This document shows positions 1-5,578 of a stretch of DNA of 6,100 nucleotides, one piece after another. The notes under the pieces are model-generated. The model saw only the letters and a list, made by a program, of their open reading frames with translations. It was not told the origin of the DNA and did no database searches. The position numbers were made by a program, and so were the translations under genes. The DNA is from Phaeodactylibacter sp964397205. Lineage in GTDB: Bacteria > Bacteroidota > Bacteroidia > Chitinophagales > Saprospiraceae. Location of the stretch: NCBI GenBank assembly GCA_964397205.1, contig CAYNIT010000271.1, forward strand, positions 1-6,100, given 5' to 3'. Each line of letters opens with the position of its first letter. The stretch's first letter is position 1.

Positions 1-89
1 CAGTTGGCCCCTACGGCTTCCTCATCCGTATTGAGCAGGAAGACGGTACCGTCATAGAAGAATCGGGCGAAGTCGCCCTGCTCCGTTAA
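1..89 (+). CDS. C-terminal end of an unrecognised protein (5' truncated)
   Basis: An open frame enters from the left edge (first complete codon at position 3) and stops at TAA 87-89. The 28 visible residues include YGFLIRIEQEDG and end in EVALLR. They are rich in acidic residues and have a beta-strand-like alternation. The frame is accepted as real because its stop lies three bases before a strong intrinsic terminator, the usual layout for the end of a transcription unit. I do not recognise the family, and too little is visible to assign a function. Confidence 0.6.
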   Translation, partial: VGPYGFLIRIEQEDGTVIEESGEVALLR

Positions 90-91
90 AA

Positions 92-138
92 AAACAGCTG
101 CGGGGCAGAACGATTGCCGCCCCGCAGCTGTTTCTTTT
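92..138 (+). terminator. Rho-independent terminator of the left-edge gene
   Basis: A perfect 15-base inverted repeat (AAACAGCTGCGGGGC at 92-106, its complement at 119-133) encloses a 12-base loop and is followed by a T-rich tail (TTTCTTTT). The stem begins with an A-run and ends in a T-run, so it could work in both directions. Confidence 0.9.
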
Positions 139-156
139 GTGTATGCTGTTCCTAGT

Positions 157-208
157 GGCGAAAAGTCGCCCCGCTTCTTTACGGAGAAGCAAAAAAGCTG
201 TATATTTG
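157..208 (+). promoter_or_regulatory. Putative tRNA promoter with two small upstream hairpins
   Basis: TATATTTG at 201-208 matches the Bacteroidota -7 consensus TAnnTTTG, with CA after it. No good TTTG-type -33 box is visible; the spacing would place it in TTCTTTAC around 176-182. Two short perfect hairpins lie just upstream: GGCGA/TCGCC at 157-170 and GCTTCT/AGAAGC at 173-190. The only gene downstream on this strand is tRNA-Cys, about 120 bases from the expected start, which is a long leader for a tRNA. Confidence 0.45.
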
Positions 209-244
209 CATTCCTCTTAAAAAATGGAGTATAGTGTTTAGGGG

Positions 245-290
245 AGCCCCGATAGCGATCGGGGGGCAGTCCCGATAAACATCGGGGGCT
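245..290. repeat. REP-like double palindrome CCCGAT..ATCGGG
   Basis: Two adjacent hairpins are visible: CCCCGAT-AGCG-ATCGGGG at 247-264 and CCCGAT-AAAC-ATCGGG at 271-286. The outer arms AGCCCCGAT (245-253) and ATCGGGGGCT (281-290) can also pair, with one bulged G, to make one larger structure. The same core recurs near the right edge of the window (6029-6044), so this is a dispersed intergenic element and not a local accident. Similar short palindromes are common in Bacteroidota genomes. No transposase is present here. Confidence 0.7.
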
Positions 291-295
291 AATCA

Positions 296-314
296 TCGTA
301 CGGCGGTTCGAATC
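296..314 (+). repeat. Stray copy of the tRNA-Cys T-arm
   Basis: The 19 bases TCGTACGGCGGTTCGAATC at 296-314 repeat positions 374-392 of the tRNA-Cys gene exactly, 78 bases upstream. The match covers the end of the anticodon stem, the variable loop and most of the T-arm. The bases after it (ACCAAG) do not continue the T-stem or the acceptor stem, and no matching D-arm or anticodon arm lies upstream. It is therefore a fragment and not a functional tRNA. It may be the relic of a tandem tRNA copy or of a recombination at the tRNA. Confidence 0.75.
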
Positions 315-333
315 ACCAAGTAAATTGAAATAC

Positions 334-404
334 GGTTGGGTGGCCGAGTGGCTAGGCAGAGGTCTGCAAAACCTCGTACGGCGGTTCGAATCCGCTCCCA
401 ACCT
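334..404 (+). tRNA. tRNA-Cys (GCA)
   Basis: The cloverleaf folds completely by eye. The acceptor stem is GGTTGGG (334-340) with CCCAACC (397-403). The anticodon stem is GAGGT (359-363) with ACCTC (371-375) around the loop CTGCAAA, giving anticodon GCA at 366-368. The T-arm is GGCGG-TTCGAAT-CCGCT at 380-396, with one G-U pair. The discriminator base at 404 is T, the identity base expected for tRNA-Cys. CCA is not encoded. The gene charges cysteine for UGC and UGU codons. A terminator follows directly, so it appears to be a single-tRNA transcript. Confidence 0.96.
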
Positions 405-419
405 CAAAGACCATTACAC

Positions 420-456
420 AAAAGCCTGTAGTTCAGTGAATTACGGGCTTTTTCTT
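420..456 (+). terminator. Rho-independent terminator after tRNA-Cys
   Basis: AAAGCCTGTA at 421-430 pairs with TACGGGCTTT at 442-451 (one T-G pair), with an 11-base loop, followed by TTCTTT. It sits 16 bases after the tRNA. From here to the next gene end at 532 I see nothing further. Confidence 0.8.
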
Positions 457-531
457 TGCTTTGTTGCCGCTGGCGTTGTCGGTTTGATTCATTTTCATGC
501 AATTTAACTCCAGGTTCAGGTTTCCAGCTTG

Positions 532-853
532 TCATTCTTCGTTCATCCATTCCGGTAAATTATCCCCGATTATGATTGTAGGTGGCTGGGCTGCCATGCT
601 ATCCCCTTCAATTTTCGCTTCCACTGCTTTCAGCTTCGGTAGTGCGAATTCCAATAACTTGAAGTAGGCGTTCACCCTATCTTTCGGTTCAAGGTGTTCC
701 AAGTCTTCTATTATTCTATCAAAGGTGGAATCTAGTAGCATCTTCACCCGTTCCCGAAGTTCCTTCACATCTTTATTGGTTCTGCCCTTTGGGCGGCCCT
801 TTGGGTTCCCAGATTCACCTGGCTTGTATTGTCCGTTTTTTTTTACGCTTCAT
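532..853 (-). pseudogene. DUF5681-type small protein with a frameshift in an A9 run
   Basis: The uninterrupted frame (532-768) has only a GTG start and encodes a 78-residue helical, acidic C-terminal part. Upstream in the same frame the codons spell NGQYKPGESGNPKGRPKG, the glycine/proline/lysine-rich signature of DUF5681 proteins, but no start codon precedes it. An ATG at 853-851 opens with MKRKK and reaches the signature only if the run of nine T at 836-844 (A9 on the coding strand) is read as eight. The restored protein would have 106 residues. DUF5681 has no settled function. Such proteins resemble phage and mobile-element small proteins, including small terminase-like ones, and this is family knowledge rather than something proven here. 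No terminase or other phage gene is nearby. The frameshift could be a sequencing error, a real mutation, or a site of transcriptional slippage. Confidence 0.8.
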
Positions 854-899
854 GGTATTGTAGTTTACCTGTATCAGCCTGTTTTTTACAGGTTATAAG

Positions 900-1051
900 T
901 TAAGATTTTCCAGCCAGAAGTTCACCCCCCATGCCTATCCATCCGCCAGTTTGCGGAGTAAAAGCTCGACAGTGATTCTTGTGCCTTTGATGACCGGCTT
1001 GCCCAGCATAATATCCGGATTCGATTCAATATGATCTCTACAGTCTACCAT
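900..1051 (-). pseudogene. Truncated DUF433 (antitoxin-like) remnant
   Basis: An ATG at 1051 opens 38 codons ending at TAG 937-935. They contain NPDIMLGKPVIKGTRITVEL followed by LLRKLADG, the conserved N-terminal half of DUF433 proteins (usually about 75 residues). Just past the stop, in another frame, GMGGELLAG continues the family pattern before a second stop at 902-900. Removing the five bases GGATA near the TAG restores the frame through this stretch, but the C-terminal third is still missing. DUF433 proteins are antitoxin-like partners that often sit next to DUF5615 PIN-like toxins. No such partner is present; the next gene is the DUF5681 relic. I read this as the decayed remnant of a toxin-antitoxin pair, or of a solitary DUF433 gene. 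Confidence 0.75.
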
Positions 1052-1068
1052 GATCTGGTCTTTTATTA

Positions 1069-1092
1069 TAGCGCTAATTAATAGCCTAGGCT
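1069..1092. promoter_or_regulatory. Cluster of short palindromes upstream of the DUF433 remnant
   Basis: Three perfect palindromes lie almost end to end: TAGCGCTA (1069-1076), ATTAAT (1077-1082) and AGCCTAGGCT (1083-1092). They sit 18-41 bases before the DUF433 ATG, where an autoregulatory operator would be expected, with A+T-rich promoter-like DNA beyond (about 1093-1120). The function is inferred from position only. Confidence 0.3.
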
Positions 1093-1163
1093 GAACTATA
1101 AATATAACAAAAATAGGATTTGGGTAGTTTCCAAGCGCTGATTCACGTCAGCAGCACTCATAT

Positions 1164-2230
1164 CTACACCCGCTCCACATACCCCTCCAGCAACGCAATA
1201 TACCGCTCAATCCCTTCCTCCACTTCCGCTACCCGGATGTACTCATCCGCCGTATGCGAACGGGCGGAGTCTCCGGGCCCGATTTTTACCGTAGGAAAAG
1301 GGCAAAGCGCCTGATCGGACAGGGTGGGTGAGCCGTAGGTGGACATGCTCAGGGCAATACCCGATTGTACCAACGGATGGTCTTCCGGAATACCACTGGG
1401 ATTGAGGCGCAGGGAGCGGGGCACGAGTATAGATTGTGTGTGAATTTGCAAATATTCCAGCACCTCGGCATTGGTGTAATGCTCATTGGTACGCACATTG
1501 ATCACAAAGTCGCAGCGGTCGGGCACCACATTGTGCTGATGGCCGGCTTTGATCTGCGTCACGGTAGCCTTCACCGACCCCAGCAAGCGGCTGACCCGCT
1601 CGAAATCGTGCTGACGGATCCACTCAATATCCTTCAGCGCCAAGTGTATGGCGTTTATCCCCTCATTTCGGGCGGCATGCCCGGCAATACCAGTGACTTC
1701 CGCGTCGATCACCATCAGGCCCGCGCTCGGCAATGACCAGCTGCATCTGCGTAGGCTCCCCGATGATACCCACGGCGATCTCCGGCAGTTCGGGGAGCAC
1801 CGCAGCGATGCCATTCGCGCCCGAGATTTCCTCCTCCGCCGTAGCGGCCAGGATAAGGTTGAAGGGCAGGTCTTCCCGTTTGTAAAAGTGCAAAAAAAGT
1901 GGCGATCAGGCTGACGAGGGGGCCGCCGGCGTCGTTGCTGCCCAGGCCGTAGAGGGTGCCGTCCTCCAAGTCTGCCGCAAAGGGGCCGCGCGTCCAGCCT
2001 TTTGCTGGCTTGACGGTGTCGTGATGGGAATTGAGCAGTACGTTGGGCTTGTTTTCGTCGTAGTGGCGGTTGAAGGCCCAGATGTTGTGCCCCTTTCGGT
2101 GCGTAGCTACGCCTGCATCTTTCAAAAAACGGTCGATTAGCCCGGCCGTCTTCTCTTCTTCACGGGAGAAAGAAGGCGTGGCGATAAGGGATTGCAGCAG
2201 GGCGATGGCTTGGGAAGCAAGTGTGGACAT
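1164..2230 (-). pseudogene. argE: M20 peptidase of the ArgE type (acylornithine/acylcitrulline deacetylase), two frameshifts
   Basis: The metal-dependent hydrolase removes the acyl group in arginine biosynthesis, in the cytoplasm. The start is ATG 2230 (MSTLASQAIALLQS) and the stop is TAG 1166-1164. The restored length of about 354 residues is normal for the Bacteroidota ArgE-like branch of M20. Visible motifs are LLNSHHDTV (metal His69, catalytic Asp71), LYGLGSNDAGGP (bridging Asp100), TAEEE (catalytic and metal glutamates near 131-134), GEPT, and the C-terminal KIGPGDSARSHTADEY with a metal His. Three frames must be joined. One extra base lies in the A7 run at 1892-1898; with six, the protein reads IATFLHFYKREDLP. 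A second extra base lies in CCC 1720-1722; with two, it reads VIAERGLMVIDAEVTG. All catalytic motifs survive, so decay is recent or the shifts are sequencing errors. Acetyl versus succinyl specificity, and ornithine versus citrulline, cannot be read from the sequence. No other arg gene is visible. Confidence 0.88.
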
Positions 2231-2336
2231 ATCGTTGATTGCTGGTTGGCGGCAATTTAGGGAATTTGCCGATCTTAGTAGTACAAGGGGGATAAGTCGA
2301 GTAAATTTATTATTTTAGTTAATCAGAAAAACTTAT
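2231..2336. promoter_or_regulatory. Divergent intergenic region between argE and the GNAT/XRE pair
   Basis: This 106-base region must drive argE leftwards and the GNAT/XRE pair rightwards. For the plus strand, TATTTTAG at 2311-2318 is one mismatch from the TAnnTTTG -7 consensus. The palindrome TAAATTTA at 2302-2309 is one mismatch from it on either strand. No clear -33 boxes or ribosome binding sites are visible. Confidence 0.3.
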
Positions 2337-2846
2337 TTGGTAAATTTTGAGTTGAAAAGTTTAGAGTTCATGCTCCTCATTCTCAACACAGCTACTGGCG
2401 AGTTTCTAGAAGCATTTATTGATAAGCTTTCGGACTGTGAGGAGTTGAAAGGCTTAAAAGGTTTTGAATTTGATTGGCAAAAGCAGTGTGACTACGAAGT
2501 GTATAAAATAGCCTTGGTCGAGCAGCCTGATCATACTTTAGGGTTGATTTCATGTATTGATATCCCGCAAGAGCTCAGGGTTCACGTGAACCTCATTGAA
2601 GTGAATAGTTCCGATATTGGGCGGCCTAAAAAGCTAGATCGAATAGCGGGTTGCTTAATTGCTTTTGCCTGTTCGCTAGCTTTTAAAAGAGGGTACGGTG
2701 GCTTTGTTTCTTTGATGCCAAAAACGAAGTTGATCGATTTGTATCAGGAAAAATATGGATTTCGGCAGTTTGGCCGAATGTTAGCAGTCCAGTACGAGGC
2801 ATCTGCAGAACTGATTAAAAACTACATAGGAGATGAAGAAATCTGA
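2337..2846 (+). CDS. GNAT-like N-acetyltransferase, candidate toxin of a GNAT/XRE pair
   Basis: The 169-residue protein is cytoplasmic, with no signal peptide. The C-terminal half looks like a GNAT fold. IGRPKKLDRIAGCL (about 94-107) sits where the acetyl-CoA loop and following helix are expected, though the loop is a degenerate form of the usual R/Q-x-x-G-x-G/A. KLIDLYQEKYGF (about 131-142) matches the late GNAT motif 'LYxxxGF'. The frame opens with TTG at 2337. An in-frame ATG at 2370 gives a 158-residue protein; the hydrophobic LEFMLLILNT around it looks like a first beta strand, which favours the longer form, but the choice is open. The stop overlaps the next gene by 14 bases, implying coupled translation. 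The gene is visibly more A+T-rich than argE and the operon to its right, which hints at transfer. GNAT enzymes paired with HTH proteins can be toxins that acetylate aminoacyl-tRNA; that role is inference, and the substrate is unknown. Confidence 0.72.
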   Translation: MVNFELKSLEFMLLILNTATGEFLEAFIDKLSDCEELKGLKGFEFDWQKQCDYEVYKIALVEQPDHTLGLISCIDIPQELRVHVNLIEVNSSDIGRPKKLDRIAGCLIAFACSLAFKRGYGGFVSLMPKTKLIDLYQEKYGFRQFGRMLAVQYEASAELIKNYIGDEEI

Positions 2847-3372
2847 AGAAATATATCAGAAACTAAAAGAGAAACTGACAGACGAGGAGATCGTAGAGCG
2901 CTATGTCATCCCTGAAGAAATAAGTGAGGCGGAACGGCAAGTAGTTGAGGAAGAGTTTAGGGCCATCCGGATGAATATGCTCAAAGAGCGGTCGGAGCAG
3001 CAGCGGCTATTGAGCGAGTTGATGCGCATGAAACTATTGATCAAGGACTATTTAAAAAACAGTCCGTATGATGAGGCTTTCTCCTTTGCTAACCAGCTTC
3101 AGGCGTATATTAAGATTATTGACCGGCCAAAAAAGGATTTTGCGGAAGAAATCGACATCCACCCGACCCGTTTGAGCAGGATACTGTCCGGAAAAGAAAG
3201 CCCAAACATTGAGTTGGTCTACCGGCTCGAAAAACATGGCGGCCAGCTGATCCCTGCGATTTATTGGTGGAAGTTACACGCCAAACAGTTAGAGTACCTC
3301 ATTCAAAAAGATGAGCAAAAGCGTTTGGAAGAAAGCCATAAGGTGAAAAACCACTTAAAGTTCAGGGCGTAG
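2833..3372 (+). CDS. XRE-type helix-turn-helix protein, candidate antitoxin/regulator
   Basis: The 179-residue protein starts at ATG 2833, inside the end of the GNAT-like gene. AGGAG abuts the start codon, too close for a standard ribosome binding site, so re-initiation after the upstream gene is likely. Residues 1-75 are strongly charged and helical (many E, K and R; probable coiled coil, e.g. EAERQVVEEEFRAIRMNMLK). Residues about 99-135 form an XRE/Cro-like HTH: KKDFAEEIDIHPTRLSRILS then GKESPNIELVYRLEKHGG, in which the recognition helix would be HPTRLSRILSG. A basic tail (KVKNHLKFRA) ends the protein. HigA-type antitoxins have the same 'plant and recognise' HTH layout, but the long N-terminal helical part is larger than in a minimal antitoxin and may bind the partner. 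The role as antitoxin and autorepressor rests on the overlapping neighbour. The stop codon touches the stop codon of the next, convergent gene. Confidence 0.75.
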   Translation: MKKSEEIYQKLKEKLTDEEIVERYVIPEEISEAERQVVEEEFRAIRMNMLKERSEQQRLLSELMRMKLLIKDYLKNSPYDEAFSFANQLQAYIKIIDRPKKDFAEEIDIHPTRLSRILSGKESPNIELVYRLEKHGGQLIPAIYWWKLHAKQLEYLIQKDEQKRLEESHKVKNHLKFRA

Positions 3373-3990
3373 TTACCGCCGCAAAAGCTTAAAGCCAATC
3401 TCCCGCCCGTACCCCTGCATCATCGCCAGGTTGATCCAGAAGAAGGCAAACTGCTCCATCAGTTCAAATTTGTCGTTCCCGCCGGCATCGTAGCATTCCG
3501 CGAAGCCCGCATCCTTCGCCAACTCCTCGCAGATGGCTTTTCCCTTTTGGGAGTCGCCGCACATGAACAGATCGAGCCGCTCGTCGCCATACCTTGGGTC
3601 TTTCATGTTGTTGAAACCGGTGGTGTTGAAGCACTTGACCACGTCTGCGGTGGCCGTATGGTCCAGAATGGCCTGCGCTGTGGTTGTATACCCCTGCGGC
3701 CCATTTCCACGTACGATATTCATGGCGTCGATAATGACTTTCCCACTCGTATCGCCCAATGTTTTGGCCACCTCTATGGCTGCTGTGGCCGGTGTAGCCA
3801 GCAGTATTACATCTGCCTTACCCACTGCCTCCGCGATAGGGTGCGCACTAATGCCCGGATGCTGTAACAAGTGTTTGCCTTTAAAGTCGGTAGGATCCTT
3901 TACGCCAAGCCATAGCGTATGGCCTTTTTCAGCCCATTTGGCTGCCAGGGTGCCGCCTACATTGCCAGTTCCGATGATTGCTATATCCAT
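3373..3990 (-). CDS. NADP-binding F420-reductase-like oxidoreductase
   Basis: The 205-residue protein begins MDIAIIGTGNVGGTLAAKWA, a classic Rossmann beta-alpha-beta dinucleotide site (GTGNVGG, residues 7-13). ILLATPATAA (62-71), KVIIDAMNIV (84-93) and VVKCFNTTGFNNM (117-129) are the following conserved strands of the NADPH-dependent F420 reductase family (F420_oxidored domain). Bacteroidota mostly lack F420, so members here probably reduce another, unidentified substrate with NADPH; that is inference. The start is taken at ATG 3990 because it lies right before the Rossmann strand. A longer in-frame ATG at 4044 would add 18 residues inside the upstream gene. The stop of the beta-barrel gene and this start are arranged TGA-t-ATG, so the gene is the third of a coupled operon. 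No signal peptide is seen, so it is cytoplasmic, unlike its two operon partners. Confidence 0.85.
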   Translation of the reverse strand: MDIAIIGTGNVGGTLAAKWAEKGHTLWLGVKDPTDFKGKHLLQHPGISAHPIAEAVGKADVILLATPATAAIEVAKTLGDTSGKVIIDAMNIVRGNGPQGYTTTAQAILDHTATADVVKCFNTTGFNNMKDPRYGDERLDLFMCGDSQKGKAICEELAKDAGFAECYDAGGNDKFELMEQFAFFWINLAMMQGYGREIGFKLLRR

Positions 3991-3991
3991 A

Positions 3992-4618
3992 TCAGTCAAA
4001 AGATTTTCGTAAAAAAATACCCGGGTTGGCGAAGGGGTTCTCATAATCGCTACCCGATGCGCTCAGGTTCAACCCCAGGCCGAACTGATAGCTATTCCAG
4101 CCTACACCCAGCCTAAGCCGTTGCACACTAAAGAGGTGGCCGCGGCTGTTAAAAAGCGAGTACAGCTCTACGCTGCTAAACAGCTTCCAATGCTCATGCA
4201 GCGCGGGTGTAAATCTAAAAATAGAAAACCAAGCAGCCGAAAACTCATCGGTCAAAGCTACGGAGGCCAAACCGAAAAACGTTATCGAGGGCGTTGACCT
4301 GAAGTAGTGCACCCCCGCATCAGCACCGGCACCCCGGCTCGCTACCCTTCCTACGAGCGAGGCGCCAATGCCCGATTTGGTGGTATAATTCAGGTAGGCA
4401 GCAGTAAAAAGATCAGTCTCATTTTCAGCGGCTACCGTAGCCCGGGTCCGGCTAAAGAGGCTGACGGAGTAGTCTTCGCGCAGCGGCTTCAGCCATTGCA
4501 CGTCAACGAAAAGCTGCTCCAAGCCCGGCATTGCTTCCAGGCTTTGCCCCTGCACGCTACTAGCCAGTACCGTTATCAAAAGGAAGCCCCAAAACCCACC
4601 CTGCAGTAGTCTCAGCAT
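3992..4618 (-). CDS. Predicted outer-membrane beta-barrel protein
   Basis: The 208-residue protein starts at ATG 4618, one base after the stop of the DJ-1/PfpI gene (TAA-g-ATG). A signal peptide is clear: a hydrophobic core (FWGFLLITVLASSV) ending at about residues 24-26 (VQGQS). The rest consists of alternating hydrophobic and polar segments typical of transmembrane beta strands, for example YSVSLFSRTRATVA, FSAAWFSIFRFTPAL, KLFSSVELYSLFNS and YQFGLGLNLSAS. The C-terminus GIFLRKSFD is compatible with a closing strand, though the last residue is Asp and not the usual aromatic one. I count roughly ten strands, consistent with a small barrel. No named family is recognised. Position suggests it serves the neighbouring periplasmic enzyme, for instance as a channel or as an envelope component, but no substrate can be inferred. 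Confidence 0.7.
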   Translation of the reverse strand: MLRLLQGGFWGFLLITVLASSVQGQSLEAMPGLEQLFVDVQWLKPLREDYSVSLFSRTRATVAAENETDLFTAAYLNYTTKSGIGASLVGRVASRGAGADAGVHYFRSTPSITFFGLASVALTDEFSAAWFSIFRFTPALHEHWKLFSSVELYSLFNSRGHLFSVQRLRLGVGWNSYQFGLGLNLSASGSDYENPFANPGIFLRKSFD

Positions 4619-4619
4619 C

Positions 4620-5462
4620 TTACTCGCTTAGGGCTTCCACAACCAAGCGCGCCGCGGCCGCTCCGGAGTTTTGCTGCTGACCGGTAATCAGGTTGCCATC
4701 CTGAATCACGTAGGAAGAAAATGGAGCAGCCACTTTGAAAGTAGTGCCCTCTATCTTGTTGGCTTCCTCCTCAATCCAGTAGGGCTGTATTTTCTGGCCC
4801 ACGGCTTTGTCTGCGTAGGCTTCTTCGGCATTAGCAAAACCCGTCCATGTCTTCCCTTTCACCAACAGCTCGCCCTCGGAGGTCTTGGTGTCTAGCAATA
4901 ACGCGGTGGAATGGCAAACCGAAGCGCTTGGCTTGCCCGATTCGTAAATTGTGGTAAACAGCTGCTCCAGCTCGCTATTGCCCCGGAAGGTGTACATGGG
5001 CCCCTGCCCGCCCACCAGAAAAATGGCGTCGTAGTCGGCTGGGGCTAAATCGGTAATGGCTGGCGTGTTTTCCAGCATCTCGTTAAACCACTCTTGCTGC
5101 ATGTAGCCGAGCGTGATAACATCATGGGCAGCGTAACCGCTTTCGTGGGTAGGGTCGGAATAGCTGTCCATCATGATTGCCCCGCCTTCGGTGGAAGCGA
5201 CGGTGACGTCAAAGCCCGCTTCCTGAAAAACATGCAGGGGGTGGGTAAGTTCTGCTGCCCAGAAGCCTATGGGCCATCCGGTCTGCTCGGAGGTAGACGG
5301 GCTGCTGGCCACCATCAAAACCTTCCCCTTGGCAGGCATGCCGTGAGCGTGCACATAGTGCTGCCGTTCGATGAGGTTGTCGGATTGGCCGCTGGCCGTT
5401 GCCGTAAAGGACAGAAAAGCCACCGCGGCTAATATTGCGGAGTAAAGCGTAGTAGAATTCAT
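4620..5462 (-). CDS. Secreted DJ-1/PfpI family protein (Hsp31-like)
   Basis: The 280-residue protein starts at ATG 5462 with an N-terminal signal peptide (SAILAAVAFLSFTATASG, likely cleaved near residue 24-25), so it is predicted to act in the periplasm. The mature part is a class I glutamine-amidotransferase-like DJ-1/PfpI domain. KVLMVASSPS (47-56) is the first strand, GFWAAELTHP (66-75) carries the candidate acid residue Glu71, YDAIFLVGGQGPMYTF (144-159) is the glycine-rich turn, and SVCHSTALLL (181-190) is the nucleophile elbow with Cys183-His184. The length and this order match the Hsp31/glyoxalase III branch, whose members convert methylglyoxal or act as chaperones. Most of these are cytosolic, so the signal peptide is noteworthy. 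It is the first gene of a three-gene operon and is divergent from an HxlR regulator, suggesting induction by electrophiles. The exact reaction is not decidable from the sequence. Confidence 0.88.
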   Translation of the reverse strand: MNSTTLYSAILAAVAFLSFTATASGQSDNLIERQHYVHAHGMPAKGKVLMVASSPSTSEQTGWPIGFWAAELTHPLHVFQEAGFDVTVASTEGGAIMMDSYSDPTHESGYAAHDVITLGYMQQEWFNEMLENTPAITDLAPADYDAIFLVGGQGPMYTFRGNSELEQLFTTIYESGKPSASVCHSTALLLDTKTSEGELLVKGKTWTGFANAEEAYADKAVGQKIQPYWIEEEANKIEGTTFKVAAPFSSYVIQDGNLITGQQQNSGAAAARLVVEALSE

Positions 5463-5578
5463 TGTGATTGTTTTTGATTTCTGTACACAAAGCTCCGGCA
5501 GTTGCTTATATTTATCAATATACTTACCTTTTTAACAGGTACTACCTTTTTTGAAAGTATACTGAAAATCAATTGATT
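5463..5578. promoter_or_regulatory. Divergent promoter region with probable HxlR operator
   Basis: Between the two divergent starts lie three overlapping repeats. TATACTT (5519-5525) and AAGTATA (5555-5561) are perfect inverted arms centred at 5540. AGGTA-c-TACCT (5537-5547) is a second inverted repeat centred at 5542. TACCTTTTT occurs twice directly repeated, at 5525-5533 and 5543-5551 (18-base step). HxlR-family dimers bind such sites between their own gene and the target. TATATTTA (5507-5514, plus) is one mismatch from the -7 consensus. On the minus strand GAGCTTTG (5495-5488) is also one mismatch, with TTG 20 bases upstream (5518-5516). Promoter assignments are weak. Confidence 0.55.

Noticed and set aside
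325..507. A 60-codon plus-strand frame across the tRNA
   Set aside because: It is the translation of the tRNA-Cys and its terminator; the cloverleaf and the terminator explain the DNA.
867..893. Inverted repeat ACCTGTA..TACAGGT as a terminator
   Set aside because: A seven-base stem with a 13-base loop that includes the T-run. There is no T-run after the stem on either strand.
1365..1914. Plus-strand frames of 123 and 88 codons
   Set aside because: They lie opposite the ArgE-type gene, whose family motifs are unmistakable on the minus strand. They have no recognisable domains of their own.
2070..2318. An 82-codon plus-strand frame
   Set aside because: Antisense to the N-terminus of the ArgE-type gene, with low-complexity composition and no family resemblance.
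3533..4012. Plus-strand frames of 159 and 106 codons
   Set aside because: Antisense to the Rossmann-fold gene, whose GTGNVGG motif and operon position identify the real frame.
3973..4044. Longer start (ATG 4044) for the F420-reductase-like gene
   Set aside because: The extra 18 residues (MRTPSPTRVFFYENLLTD) lie inside the barrel gene and precede the Rossmann strand without family support. ATG 3990 fits the TGA-t-ATG coupling.
4671..5490. Several frames overlapping the DJ-1/PfpI gene on both strands, including one from 5490 to 5209
   Set aside because: Shadows of a gene with a clear signal peptide and nucleophile elbow. The 5490 frame is the same DNA read out of phase.
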